Shown piece by piece: positions 22,101-30,139 of a stretch of DNA of 64,000 nt (positions are counted from its first letter, which is position 1; every line of letters begins with the position of its first letter). The notes below the pieces were generated by a model. That model was not told the origin of the DNA, searched no databases, and was given only the letters and a program-made list of their open reading frames with translations. Both the position numbers and the translations under genes were made by a program. Location: contig CM026387.1 in assembly GCA_014843695.1 (NCBI GenBank), positions 64,349,842 through 64,413,841 on the forward strand. Reading direction: 5' to 3'. The DNA comes from Archivesica marissinica (lineage: Eukaryota > Mollusca > Bivalvia > Venerida > Vesicomyidae).

Positions 22101-23135
22101 TTGACTTAAACAAACACATATTTTTCTGTTTAATTTAGGCTGAAATGTGGTTGTATGATAGAAAACGATGCAATAGTGCACTAAATGGTGCTGAAACCTT
22201 GAGGTTAGACGACTAATTAAAGATGTCATAAATGACAGCTTGAGTCCGAAAACCTTCGAGTTGACAACACTTCAACATGCAGCGGCAAGGTACCACACTC
22301 ACAAATCAGTCGGAAATAAAATGCGTTTATTTCACTGATAACCATATCAGAATGAACTACTGACGAGGTTCGAACCTTCGACTTCCCGCTCCATAGGCCT
22401 TAACCACTAGGCCACGGAAACCGCATAACTACATGTATTATTTACTATTTACGCATATCTTAATTTGGTGGTTTTATTTGTTTTTGTGGTTTTCTGTTTC
22501 TGACATTAACTATCCCAATGTACCTTTGTGGATATGTTCCAGTTGGACATGTGACATTAACCATCCCAATGTACCTTTGTGGATATGTTCCAGTTGGACA
22601 TGTGACATTAACCATCCCAATGTACCTTTGTGGATATGTTCCAGTTGGACATGTGACATTAACCATCCCAATGTACCTTTGTGGATATGTTCCAGTTGGA
22701 CATGTGACATTAACCATCCCAATGTACCTTTGTGGATATGTTCCAGTTGGACATGTGACATTAACCATCCCAATGTACCTTTGTGGATATGTTCCAGTTG
22801 GACATGTGACATTAACCATCCCAATGTACCTTTGTGGATATGTTCCAGTTGGACATGTGACATTAACTATCCCAATGTACCTTGGTGGATATGTTCCAGT
22901 TGGACATGTGACATTAACTATCCCAATGTACCTTGATGAATATATTTCAACTGGTTTCTCGCTTTAACTACTTTCAAGTACTGGTACCTTGATGGATCTG
23001 TTCCAACTGGTTTCTGGCTACATCGGGTGTTTCGGTTACAAATGCATTTAATTCTTTTACTCTTGCTGCCCTCTGAATGCATTTCTCACACAGTTCTTTA
23101 GCCGACAACTTTCCTTGTTTTACCTGCTGTAGGGC
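6981..23135 (-). CDS. QRSL1: Glutamyl-tRNA(Gln) amidotransferase subunit A, mitochondrial (nine exons, first exon not found)
   Basis: Exons in transcript order: 23135-22988, 20092-19903, 18476-18210, 17142-16967, 15472-15360, 14400-14208, 12991-12874, 9243-9038, 7150-6981. All joins keep frame, every intron is GT...AG, and the total is 526 codons plus stop. The family is an amidase-signature enzyme that, in the mitochondrial GatCAB complex, releases ammonia from glutamine to convert Glu-tRNA(Gln) to Gln-tRNA(Gln). The catalytic elements are visible: Lys62 in PVAVKDNF, cis-Ser188 in GGSSGGSA and nucleophile Ser211 in GSDTGGSTR. Length is close to the vertebrate protein (about 528 residues). 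The segment before GGSSGGSA is roughly 30 residues longer and Ser/Gln-rich, whereas the stretch before the catalytic lysine is about 15 residues shorter than in vertebrates, so a small in-phase exon between 22988 and 20092 may be missed. The initiator Met and presequence must lie in an unseen exon upstream of 23135. Introns are unusually rich in minisatellites. Confidence 0.93.
7335..8575. repeat. 48-bp minisatellite in the last QRSL1 intron
   Basis: About 25 copies of CGTAATTAAATATTATACAG + ACCTCTAATAGCATGTACTG + TAACTAGA. Copies at 7760-7850 have clustered small deletions, while the rest is very regular. Confidence 0.97.
9038..9243 (-). CDS. QRSL1: QRSL1 exon (NYEQYF ... FTQPVNLAG)
   Basis: Acceptor TATTATCTAG, donor GCAG|GTGAGC. 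Encodes [20 protein letters not shown] and FTQPVNLAG, all GatA hallmarks. The acceptor is directly abutted by a 1.1-kb 19-bp minisatellite. Because that array has no stops, a much longer reading frame appears to run into this exon, but the exon itself begins at the AG. Confidence 0.95.
9244..10335. repeat. 19-bp minisatellite abutting a QRSL1 splice acceptor
   Basis: About 57 units such as AGTTTGTAAATATAAGTAT and AGTTTGTAAACATAAGGAC. On the minus strand all frames are open because the 19-bp period rotates the frame over stop-free sequence. The last unit runs into the acceptor at 9245-9244. Confidence 0.97.
10455..10605 (-). mobile_element. SINE S4 fragment
   Basis: Body (GTGCGGGTGAAAGCGTATAT, AAACCGGAGTACGTGGA) and the reverse B box region (GTCCGAGGATCGACCC) are present. 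The tail is missing. Confidence 0.75.
10768..11492. mobile_element. Cluster of nested/tandem family C TTAA MITE pieces
   Basis: Several repeats of AGATTTAGGTTAATATACTA + TTATATCTCCATGCAAACGA followed by AGCCATTTAACCCTTTCC, then inverse copies with GTCAAGAGGTGCTTCTATGA and GGGAAAGGGTT. TTAACCCTTTCC ends recur, consistent with repeated insertion into TTAA sites or local tandem growth. Confidence 0.75.
11584..11945. repeat. 48/53-bp minisatellite
   Basis: Seven copies of TTATCTCCCTTGGCATATAA + AGTTTGATGTATCCCGAAAT + GTAGTT. Alternate copies carry an extra TAGTT. Confidence 0.95.
12108..12330 (-). mobile_element. SINE, family S3
   Basis: Full-length reverse copy: tail TTTATTTCAGCTCTATTGCG, CTCGAGACCTCATTCCTGAT, AAATGCCTTGCCTAGGGC, B box GGGGCTTGAACTCCGG, and head ending ATCACGACTT. 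The flanks share ATTGAGAT. Confidence 0.85.
12874..12991 (-). CDS. QRSL1: QRSL1 exon ([20 protein letters not shown] ...)
   Basis: A 118-bp exon located by homology and phase: acceptor ATTTTACAG at 12992-12994 and donor AACA|GTAAGT. It encodes REGFNDVV-like [12 protein letters not shown] followed by AGNYFLLK, corresponding to [12 protein letters not shown] and NFFLLK in vertebrates. Phases 1 in and 2 out match both neighbours. Confidence 0.93.
13094..13339. mobile_element. TTAA-type MITE, family B
   Basis: TTAACCCTTTGCTTGATG ... ACAACGGGTTAA. The interior carries paired ATCCAGATCAG / CTGATCAGGATCTATGTTG palindromes shared with 4207, 21662 and 62193. Confidence 0.8.
13373..13575 (+). mobile_element. 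SINE, family S3, with 11-bp target duplication
   Basis: AAAGAGAAGTG flanks it at 13362-13372 and 13576-13586. The head is shortened (GATAGCGCAGCCTGGAGTTCG), indicating deletion between A and B boxes. Confidence 0.9.
13680..13922 (-). mobile_element. Two tandem tRNA-Ser/Leu-like SINE units
   Basis: Two ~121-bp direct copies. In reverse each has GTGGCGGAGTGGTTAA (A box) and GGTTCAAATCCCA (B box). There is no acceptor-stem pairing, so these are tRNA-derived SINE units rather than tRNA genes. An S3 SINE follows immediately. Confidence 0.75.
13926..14143 (+). mobile_element. SINE, family S3
   Basis: Head AGTCGTGATAGCGCAGTGGA, B box GAGTTCGAGCCCCGCTGG, body AGGCAAGGCATTTAAATTCC and GGAATGAGGTCTCGAGAG, tail CGCAATCAAGCTAAAATAAA. 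The most complete S3 head in the window. Confidence 0.9.
14208..14400 (-). CDS. QRSL1: QRSL1 exon (EYYAPGL ... YDGIEFG)
   Basis: Acceptor TTTGTGCAG, donor TTTG|GTATGT. Encodes a stretch with [10 protein letters not shown] and [12 protein letters not shown], both strongly conserved in GatA proteins. A TTAA-type MITE ends only 19 bp upstream of this acceptor, so the branch-point region of the intron is probably MITE-derived. Confidence 0.95.
14419..14660. mobile_element. TTAA-flanked MITE, family A
   Basis: TTAACCCTTTCCACACTAC ... TTGGTGTTGAATGGGTTAA. It lies immediately intronic to the QRSL1 exon that starts at 14400. Confidence 0.85.
14709..15020. repeat. C-run plus ~95-bp repeat, three copies
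   Basis: Units contain TTTGAGAATGATCTCACTGC and TCTCCAATATGTTCCCATTT, each preceded by a run of C (6 to more than 20). Confidence 0.85.
15360..15472 (-). CDS. QRSL1: QRSL1 exon, central linker of the amidase fold
   Basis: Acceptor TATTTTCAG, donor GAA|GTAAAT. Encodes [13 protein letters not shown] and ends GMHIGIPE, matching the GatA stretch in which vertebrates have LAGPDPRDSTTV and IGIPKEY. Phase in 1, phase out 0. Confidence 0.93.
15850..16040 (+). mobile_element. SINE, family S4
   Basis: Head GTGATTAGCGCAATGGTTAG, TCTCACTAATGCAACCCGGG, body CCTCCCACATGAATGACCAC, tail AGTGATTAATATAAGTTGTT and AATAAAGTTTAAAC. Confidence 0.85.
16385..16660 (-). pseudogene. Fragment of a non-LTR retrotransposon C-terminus
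   Basis: The minus strand encodes [17 protein letters not shown], then with one frame change [18 protein letters not shown], the typical end of jockey/CR1-type RT proteins. A 5'-truncated, frameshifted remnant inside a QRSL1 intron. Confidence 0.75.
16678..16875 (-). mobile_element. SINE, family S3, with 12-bp target duplication
   Basis: AGCTTACATTTA at 16666-16677 and 16876-16887 flanks a reverse S3 copy with intact CTCGAGACCTCATTCCTGAT and AAATGCCTTGCCTAAGGGC. Confidence 0.9.
16967..17142 (-). CDS. QRSL1: QRSL1 exon with the catalytic nucleophile serine
   Basis: Acceptor TTTTTCAG, donor CTGA|GTAAGA. It encodes [29 protein letters not shown], and [14 protein letters not shown]. The serine of DTGGS is the amidase nucleophile. 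This exon was too short to stand out as an open frame and was recovered by conserved motifs and splice phase. Confidence 0.95.
17263..17445. mobile_element. TA-flanked MITE, CAGTCAAACCTGT ends
   Basis: TACAGTCAAACCTGTGTTAG ... GACAGGTTTGACTGTA. A second copy of its right half follows at 17446-17540, and a stray left end lies at 17661-17680. Confidence 0.88.
18210..18476 (-). CDS. QRSL1: QRSL1 exon with the GGSSGGSA signature
   Basis: Bounded by TTGTTTTAG and GG|GTAATT. It begins CGSTDS and ends [14 protein letters not shown] plus a short tail, giving the cis-serine of the catalytic triad. Between NPW and SDWF lies a hydrophilic Ser/Gln/Thr-rich stretch of about 50 residues, longer than in vertebrates. 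It is probably a lineage-specific surface loop. Confidence 0.95.
19040..19825. repeat. 58-bp minisatellite
   Basis: About 13 copies of TTACAAGTAACTGACACATT + AGCGCCCAATTATCATATTC + CCTTTCACAGCCCTGTGG in a QRSL1 intron. Alternation of GCGCCC/GAGCCC and TTACAAG/TTTCAAG hints at multi-unit duplication. Confidence 0.97.
19903..20092 (-). CDS. QRSL1: QRSL1 exon with the catalytic lysine
   Basis: Bounded by TTTGTAG and GG|GTAATT. It encodes [11 protein letters not shown] followed by PPYNATVV and [11 protein letters not shown], classic amidase-signature landmarks. The lysine of PVAVKDN is the general base of the Ser-cisSer-Lys triad. The split glycine codon at the 3' end (GG|G) joins exactly to the next exon's CGSTDS. 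A SINE sits only about 25 bp upstream of the acceptor. Confidence 0.95.
20118..20335 (+). mobile_element. SINE, family S4
   Basis: Head TGTCCGATAAGCGCAGTGGT, B box GGGTTCGATCCTCG, body, then tail TAATATAAGTTGTCAGAACT and AATAAAAGTTTAAAC. It ends close to the acceptor-side of a QRSL1 exon. Confidence 0.9.
20500..20783. repeat. 73-bp minisatellite, four copies
   Basis: Each unit runs from GAACGTCTAC to ACACGACGTTC, so the unit itself has short inverted ends (GAACGTC/GACGTTC). Confidence 0.93.
21185..21330. promoter_or_regulatory. Cluster of CRE/ATF-like sites in a QRSL1 intron
   Basis: TACGTCATTA, ATACGTCATCGATGACGCAATC and nearby GATGTAGCGC lie within 60 bp of non-repetitive sequence. A regulatory role is only a guess. 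Confidence 0.25.
21636..21985. mobile_element. Long palindrome interrupted by a TTAA MITE
   Basis: TCTAGCACCTCCA ... TTGCAG (21638-21661) pairs with CTGCAA ... TGGAGGTGCTAGA (21963-21985), and GGAAATCCCACC pairs with GGTGGGATTTCC in the right half. Removing the MITE (21662-21893, including one TTAA) leaves a ~115-bp hairpin. Confidence 0.8.
21662..21893. mobile_element. TTAA-type MITE, family B, nested
   Basis: TTAACCCAGTGCATTCTGG ... CCAGAATGAAATGGGTTAA. Inserted at a TTAA in one arm of a palindrome. Confidence 0.88.
22336..22425 (-). mobile_element. tRNA-derived SINE head
   Basis: Reverse strand reads CCGTGGCCTAGTGGTTAAGG (A box) and GAAGGTTCGAACCTCG (B box). The 3' acceptor strand does not pair, so it is a SINE, not a tRNA gene. 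Confidence 0.65.
22505..22945. repeat. 51-bp minisatellite apparently derived from a QRSL1 exon end
   Basis: About 8.5 near-identical copies of CATTAACCATCCCAATGTAC + CTTTGTGGATATGTTCCAGT + TGGACATGTGA. On the minus strand each unit reads CAACTGGAACATATCCACAA then AGGTAC, closely similar to the last 25 bases of the exon ending at 22988 plus its GT donor. The 51-bp period preserves frame. Confidence 0.95.
22988..23135 (-). CDS. QRSL1: QRSL1 exon, N-terminal helical part (model residues 1-49)
   Basis: Acceptor GTTTTCAG and donor CAAG|GTACC flank 49 codons plus one base. The peptide contains KELCEKC and ELNAFVT, matching the N-terminal region of GatA where vertebrates have ELCQKC and FLNAYIT. 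It opens in phase 0, so a preceding exon supplies the start codon and about ten residues. A 51-bp minisatellite built from sequence like this exon's last 25 bases and its donor lies just beyond. Confidence 0.88.
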
Positions 23136-23179
23136 CTGAAAACACCAACTGTATGTTAAACTGTTATTTTAATAGGCTG

Positions 23180-23260
23180 TTCGGTTAGCAAAGTGGTTAG
23201 TATGCACGTTTCTCACCAATGCAACCCGGGTTCAATCTTCGGACCGAGAAGAATTGGCAT
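23180..23260 (+). mobile_element. SINE S4 head fragment
   Basis: GTTCGGTTAGCAAAGTGGTT, CTCACCAATGCAACCCGGGT, CGGACCGAGAAG. The body and tail are absent. Confidence 0.75.
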
Positions 23261-23402
23261 GAAAGATATTTAACATTTCGTGACGATTCATTGCAGAACC
23301 GAACCTGTATACTTCGCTGGTCAGTAACAATATCTGTTTAAATTAGGGATGGCAATGTATCGTATATGTTTGTTTTGAAATACAATTTTAATAAATTGCA
23401 TA

Positions 23403-23608
23403 TACAGTCTACAACCGTTATGTCAAAGTCAGTTATGTTGAATTCTCCAGTTATCTCGAAGTCGGATTAAAGTCCCGTTTCAGACACTATCATTGTACAT
23501 ATAACTGGCTCCATTTATATAAATATCGAATTTCGTAAGCCAAACTTCAGTTATGTCGAAGTATTTTGTTCGGTCCAACGTAATTCAACATAACGGGTGT
23601 AGACTGTA
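23403..23608. mobile_element. TA-flanked MITE, CAGTCTACAACCGTTATG ends
   Basis: TACAGTCTACAACCGTTATG and ATAACGGGTGTAGACTGTA form ~19-bp inverted termini around 206 bp. The internal GTTATGTCGAAGT is also repeated. Pattern of a Tc1/mariner/pogo MITE. Confidence 0.88.
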
Positions 23609-23944
23609 TAAACTAGTTGCTTACTTTTCAATCAAGTAATATTTAAACACAAAAGAATACTACTTGCAGGCTCAGTGGTACTAAGAGTTATCACGATTTG
23701 TCTCCAATTTTCTATTACCTCTCTTGGCAGATAAAGTCTGATTTATTCCAAAATGTGAATATGTCCTTTTAGTTAGAATCCTTTGTTTTTAATGTTGTTC
23801 CCTAACCAGATGTTGCGGTATGATAAATGTGATTTTATCCAAATCGTGTTAATGAACTGATAACATTCTTTTACAAATAACTACCCATTGTATATACTGT
23901 ATGAGATCTGTCGAGATATAGTTATGTTATATTTCGGGTTTTAC

Positions 23945-24185
23945 GCCTGCATCAGCACCATTACAAACTATATATCGCTGGCAGACAGTTAACCTAACAA
24001 CACCTTTCCTGGGCAGGCTCCAGCGGTTAACCAGTACTTGGGTGCACCAACCTTCATAAGAAACTGCCAACTTTTTCATATAAATGAGACATGGCCTGAG
24101 CGGGGCTCGAACCCGTGACCATCAGTGATGATAGGTTACAGTGGTATACAAGTCAGCAACCTTAACCACTCGACCACGGAGGCGG
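23945..24185 (-). mobile_element. tRNA-derived SINE, family S2
   Basis: Reverse strand reads CGTGGTCGAGTGGTTAAGG (A box) and CACGGGTTCGAGCCCCGC (B box), then a body with GCCGGCGATATA-like sequence and a tail GTAAAACCCG. More intact than the 4454 copy. Confidence 0.85.
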
Positions 24186-24596
24186 ACCGAGATATAGTAA
24201 TTTAATTATCACAAGAAGCGATAGTAGAATAACAATATTAGCATGTTGCGCAAAATAAACAACAATAAAAACAGAGGAAAACACTTAATAGGACCTTCTA
24301 CTTTTAGGAGTATTCAGGGGCAGTAACTGACCGATATCTCTCATTGACTAAGACAGGTGATGACAAGTTTGCTCATAATTACACATTCTAATAATTGACT
24401 ATTGTAGTCTATTTGAGGGATGCAAATGTAGAACAATAACTGTAGCCCTTGAAAACAGACACAGTTTAATGATGGATCAACAATACAATGACTGTCCTCT
24501 TGTCAGAATGTTTGATGTTGCAGGTGCTTGCAATTAAACTTACTTACTACTGTCAGTAAACTTCAATTATCTTTACCTAACATCAATTGGAGTTTA

Positions 24597-24821
24597 GTTT
24601 ATACAAATTTATTTTAGCTCGATTGCGACCAAAGTTATTACAACTTATATTAATCCCTCTCGAGACCTCATTCCAAATGAAATCCATCACCACGAGGGTG
24701 AAGACGCAACGTGGAATTTAAATGCCTTGCCTAAGGGCACAATCGTAACGGCTCCAGCGGGGCTCGAACTCCGGACATTTCGCACCTGAAGCGAACGTGC
24801 ATCCAATGCGCTATCACGACT
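24597..24821 (-). mobile_element. SINE, family S3, with 14-bp target duplication
   Basis: TCAATTGGAGTTTA flanks the copy at 24583-24596 and 24822-24835. Full head and tail are present. Confidence 0.93.
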
Positions 24822-25030
24822 TCAATTGGAGTTTATAAACAGGTATTATGAGCAAGCATTTATAAGGTCACTAATGCTTGGGAATGTTGACAACATGATC
24901 GTTCAATGTTTAGAAATATTGGGTTTACAAATGATATAAAACCATGCCTATTTGGGGTCATTCTGTGTAATTGCTCATTTTATGCTTTCCAATGAAAATC
25001 AAATATAAAAATTTATCAGTGAAATAAAAA

Positions 25031-27886
25031 GGAGAAGACCTGAAACTAGCTGTATGGTAACGAGAGTTGAGAAGACCTGAAACTAGCTGTACGGTAACGA
25101 GAGTTGAGAAGACCTGAAACTAGCTGTACAGTAACGGGAGTTGAGAAGACCTGAAACTAGCTGTATGGTAACGAGAGTTGAGAAGACCTGAAACTAGCTG
25201 TACGGTAACGGGAGTTGAGAAGACCTGAAACTAGCTGTACGGTAACGGGAGTTGAGAAGACCTGAATCTAGCTGTACGGTAACGCGAGTTGAGAAGACCT
25301 GAAACTAGCTGTACGGTAACGAGAGTTGAGAAGACCTGAAACTAGCTGTACGGTAACGGGAGTTGAGAAGACCTGAAACTAGCTGTACAGTAACGAGAGT
25401 TGAGATGACCTGAAACTAGCTGTACAGTAACGGGAGTTGAGAAGACCTGAAACTAGCTGTACGGTAACGGGAGTTGAGAAGACCTGAAAATAGCTGTACG
25501 GGTAACGGGAGTTGAGAAGACCTGAAACTAGCTGTACGGTAACGGGAGTTGAGAAGACCTGAAATTAGCTGTATGGTAACGAGAGTTGAGAAGACCTGAA
25601 ACTAGCTGTACAGTAATGCGAGTTGAGAAGACCTGAAAGTAGCTGTATGGTAACGCGCGTTACGAAGACCTGAAACTAGCTGTACAGTAACGGGAGTTGA
25701 GAAGACCTGAAACTAGCTGTACGGTAACGGGAGTTGAGAAGACCTGAAACTAGCTGTACGGTAACGAGAGTTGAAAAGACCTGAAAGTAGCTGTATGGTA
25801 ACGAGAGTTGAGAAGACCTGAAACTAGCTGTACGGTAACGGGAGTTGAAAAGACCTGAAAGTAGCTGTAGGTAACGAGAGTTGAGAAGACCTGAAACTAG
25901 CTGTACGGTAACGAGAGTTGAAAAGACCTGAAAGTAGCTGTATGGTAACGAGAGTTGAGAAGATCTGAAACGAGCTGTATGGTAACGGGAGTTGAAAAGA
26001 CCTGAAACTAGCTGTACGGTAACGGGAGTTGAAAAGACCTGAAACTAGCTGTACGGTAACGAGAGTTGAGAAGACCTGAAAGTAGCTGTATGGTAACGAG
26101 AGTTGAGAAGATCTGAAACGAGCTGTATGGTAACGGGAGTTGAAAAGACCTGAAACTAGCTGTACGGTAACAAGAGTTGAAAAGACCTGAAACTAGCTGT
26201 ACGGTAACGGGAGTTGAGAAGATCTGAAACAAGCTGTACGGTAACGAGAGTTGAGAAGACCTGAAACGAGCTGTACGGTAATGAGAGTTGAGAAGATCTG
26301 AAACGAGCTGTATGGTAACGAGAGTTGAGAAGACCTGAAACGAGCTGTACGGTAATGCGAGTTGAGAAGACCTGAAACTAGCTGTACGGTAATGCGAGTT
26401 GAGAAGACCTGAAACTAGCTGTACAGTAACGCGCGTTACGAAGACCTGAAATGAGCTGTACAGTAACGCGCGTTACGAAGACCTGAAATGAGCTGTACAG
26501 TAACGAGAGTTGAGAAGACCTGAAACTAGCTGTACGGTAACGAGAGTTGAGAAGACCTGAAACTAGCTGTACAGTAACGGGAGTTGAGAAGACCTGAAAC
26601 TAGCTGTACGGTAATGCGAGTTGAGAAGACCTGAAATGAGCTGTACGGTAATGGGAGTTGAGAAGACCTGAAACTAGCTGTACGGTAATGCGAGTTGAGA
26701 AGACCTGAAATGAGCTGTACGGTAACGCGAGTTGAGAAGACCTGAAACTAGCTGTACGGTAACGAGAGTTGAGAAGATCTGAAACTAGCTGTACGGTAAC
26801 GTACGTTGTGAAGACTTGAAACGAGCTGTACGGTAACGCGAGTTGAGAAGACCTGAAACTAGCTGTACGGTAATGCGAGTTGAGAAGACCTGAAATGAGC
26901 TGTACGGTAACGCGAGTTGAGAAGACCTGAAACGAGCTGTACGGTAACGAGAGTTGAGAAGATCTGAAACTAGCTGTACGGTAACGAGAGTTGAGAAGAT
27001 CTGAAACTAGCTGTACAGTAACGGGAGTTGAGAAGACCTGAAACTAGCTGTACGGTAACGGGAGTTGAGAAGACCTGAAACGAGCTGTACAGTAACGCGC
27101 GTTACGAAGACCTGAAATGAGCTGTACAGTAACGCGCGTTACGAAGACCTGAAATGAGCTGTACAGTAACGAGAGTTGAGAAGACCTGAAACTAGCTGTA
27201 CGGTAACGAGAGTTGAGAAGACCTGAAACTAGCTGTACAGTAACGGGAGTTGAGAAGACCTGAAACTAGCTGTACGGTAATGCGAGTTGAGAAGACCTGA
27301 AATGAGCTGTACGGTAATGGGAGTTGAGAAGACCTGAAACTAGCTGTACGGTAATGCGAGTTGAGAAGACCTGAAATGAGCTGTACGGTAACGTACGTTG
27401 TGAAGACTTGAAACGAGCTGTACGGTAATGCGAGTTGAGAAGACCTGGAACGAGCTGTACGGTAACGTACGTTGTGAAGACTTGAAACGAGCTGTACGGT
27501 AACGTACGTTGTGAAGACTTGAAACGAGCTGTACGGTAACGCGAGTTGAGAAGACCTGAAACTAGCTGTACGGTAATGCGAGTTGAGAAGACCTGAAATG
27601 AGCTGTACGGTAACGCGAGTTGAGAAGACCTGAAACGAGCTGTACGGTAACGAGAGTTGAGAAGATCTGAAACTAGCTGTACGGTAACGAGAGTTGAGAA
27701 GATCTGAAACTAGCTGTACAGTAACGGGAGTTGAGAAGACCTGAAACTAGCTGTACGGTAACGGGAGTTGAGAAGACCTGAAACGAGCTGTACAGTAACG
27801 CGCGTTACGAAGACCTGAAATGAGCTGTATGGTAACAAGAGTTGAGAAGACCTGAAACGAGCTGTACGGTAGCGAGAGTTGAGCAG
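25031..27886. repeat. 2.9-kb 37-bp minisatellite
   Basis: About 77 copies of AGAAGACCTGAAACTAGCTG + TACGGTAACGAGAGTTG with mosaic variants (ACAGTAACG, CGCGCGTTACG, CGTACGTTGTG). A block of several variants near 26430-26800 recurs at 27090-27400, showing multi-unit duplication. Confidence 0.97.
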
Positions 27887-28480
27887 AGTATCGATAATGA
27901 TCTAAAACATATTTGTTTTCCGGAAGTTTGCTTTGCAGGAAATTATTACCAGTGACATAGAGATACAGGATGAGCGTTCAATGAACTAAATTAAATAGAT
28001 CAATGTGAATTTTGTGATCTCGAATGAAACGAGATTCTGACATTGATGCAAAATATTCTACCAAATCTACAAAAACGTATATTCGTTTTGAGTTACCAAT
28101 CTCTCATCTTGAAGTTTAAACATGAAACAGTTGAGAATAAAACAAAAATAAATAAATTTCCAAATGAAAACGAGTCACATTGGGGTTTCCCTGTTCTACC
28201 ACCATTCTTCCTGAATTCTGACAGTGCATATATTTCCGCTATGAAGATTTTAATTTAGATACATATCAACACTCGTTTCTCAATTCACATTTCCGTAAAG
28301 CAAGATATAATTTGGGTGTTGGGCAGAGTAAATGGTCTTACTAATAGCCGACCTCGGTATTTGTAATGTTCTGTTTAGGTCAGACGGTGCTATTGATATA
28401 GTGGTCTGGGATTGGTTGAAAAAGTGTAGGGAAGTCCTTAAGAGTTATTGATATATGAACTGATTGGCTGAGTAGATATT
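27887..28480. other. Unassigned AT-rich sequence
   Basis: No repeat or gene is recognised. A 71-codon frame at 28043-28258 resembles nothing I know. Confidence 0.4.
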
Positions 28481-28488
28481 GTCAGCAA

Positions 28489-29461
28489 CACAGGGATTCG
28501 GCACGTTTGGGGGTACTAGTATATATATTTAATTACAGGGATTCTACTCTGTGGGATGTCAGATTTCGCATCGATCAGTAAGATGGCCCTATCTGAAACA
28601 ATTTTGTACAAATCTGTCCAAATATAACGCCTATCCCGAGTCTTTATATTGTTCTTCAAATAAAACACAACTTTAAGCTGCATGCATGTATACTTTGCAA
28701 ACAATTGCCACAGACATTGGCCATAGCAGGTCACATTTCCATACTAGGACACGGGTTCTGTCAGCAACAAAAAAAATCTTCGACGGGAGAGTTTTAACTG
28801 AATAACATTATCAATAAAATGTGTTTACACTAACGTGTAGGTTTATTCGGCAAAAATGTACGTCAAAAAGAGATTTCGTAGCATTTTCAATTTGTTTTGA
28901 AAAATTCTAAAGCGGCGCAATTCGCGTTGAAACGAGCATTCTGATTGGATTATGATTATTCTTCATATATAAAAAAACATCTTGTTACATTCTAATAATC
29001 CAATCAGAACGCTCGTTTCAACGCGAATTGCACCGCTATAGAAATTTTCAAAACAAATTGAAAATGCTACGAAATCTCTTTTTGACGTACATTATTGCCG
29101 AATAAACCTACACGTTAGTGTAAACACATTTTATTGATAATGTTATTCACAGTTAAAACTCTCCCGTCGAAGATTTTTTTTGTTGCTGACAGAACCCGTG
29201 TCCTAGTATGGAAATGTGACCTGCTATGGCCAATGTTTGTGGCAATTGTTTGCAAAGTATACATGCATGCAGCTTAAAGTTGTGTTTTATTTGAAGAACA
29301 ATATAAAGACTCGGGATAGGCGTTGTATTTGGACAGATTTGTACAAAATTGTTTCAGATAGGGCCATTTTACTGATCGATGCGAAATCTGACATCCCACA
29401 GAGTAGAATCCCTGTACGTAAATATATATACTAGTACCCCCAAACGTGCCGAATCCCTGTG
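28489..29461. mobile_element. Fold-back (hAT-like) element with long inverted repeats
   Basis: Two ~466-bp arms (28489-28953 and 28995-29461), nearly identical in inverse orientation, with a 41-bp spacer. The ends are CACAGGGATTCGGCACG. Perfect 8-bp target duplications GTCAGCAA lie at 28481-28488 and 29462-29469. An 8-bp duplication and CA...TG ends with CAGGG are typical of hAT elements. There is no transposase, so it is non-autonomous. Confidence 0.92.
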
Positions 29462-29469
29462 GTCAGCAA

Positions 29470-30135
29470 TAGTGAAAATGACTTCTAAATATTAAAATAC
29501 AATATATGAGCTGCATTTTGGAATATTTGAACTATTTGGTGACAAATAAACACCATATTATAAATGCAGGTGTCAGTGCAACATTCACCACCAAATTACC
29601 TCCAGAGTAGGTGGTGGGTGCCTTTAGCTGTTTAGTGGGACATTTTAAAAAAAGGCAATCGGTCAACCCAATTGAAATTTGACATTTGCTTGTGGCTCAA
29701 TGGCCAGTCTGTTGAAAATTACTGTCTTTTGTGGCAAACTATTTTTGGGGGAAATTTAATTGCACTGTGTAATAATGGTGGCCTATGGAAATTGCAATAG
29801 CGGTGTCTGACCGTAATCACCTTAGTTTGTTATTGTCGCGAAATCATATGATAATTAGCAATAATTCGAATGGTTACAATTTAATGCCAATTTTTAAATT
29901 TCTCACTTAAAGAAATGATACATAAATTATGATGAACGAACAAAAGACATTATACGTATTCAGTGAATAGCTAAATTTGATTTTATACCTCTTTCAACGT
30001 TAAAGACAACATTTTTTCACGAGGCGATTTTTACTTCGCGCCGATTAATAAATGCTTGATTTTGTTGTTGTGTCATATTGAAGAACAAATCATCTTAATT
30101 GTTTTCCCCCCTATGGTCATATAGATCTGGTAAAT
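29470..30135. other. Unassigned AT-rich sequence
   Basis: Single-copy in this window, with no gene or repeat recognised. Confidence 0.4.
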
Positions 30136-30139
30136 AATG

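Noticed and set aside
22433..22967. Repeat proteins encoded by the 51-bp array
   Set aside because: Frames are open on both strands merely because 51 is divisible by 3. The array lies in an intron.
24530..24600. First exon of QRSL1 starting ATG TTA just before a GTAAAG on the minus strand
   Set aside because: The start and GT are there but the phase and peptide cannot be confirmed, and the region is next to a SINE insertion.
26008..26232. Ser/Phe-rich repeat protein
   Set aside because: Part of the 37-bp minisatellite.
28516..29434. Paired 72-codon genes on opposite strands
   Set aside because: The same frame read in both arms of a fold-back transposon. No recognisable domain.
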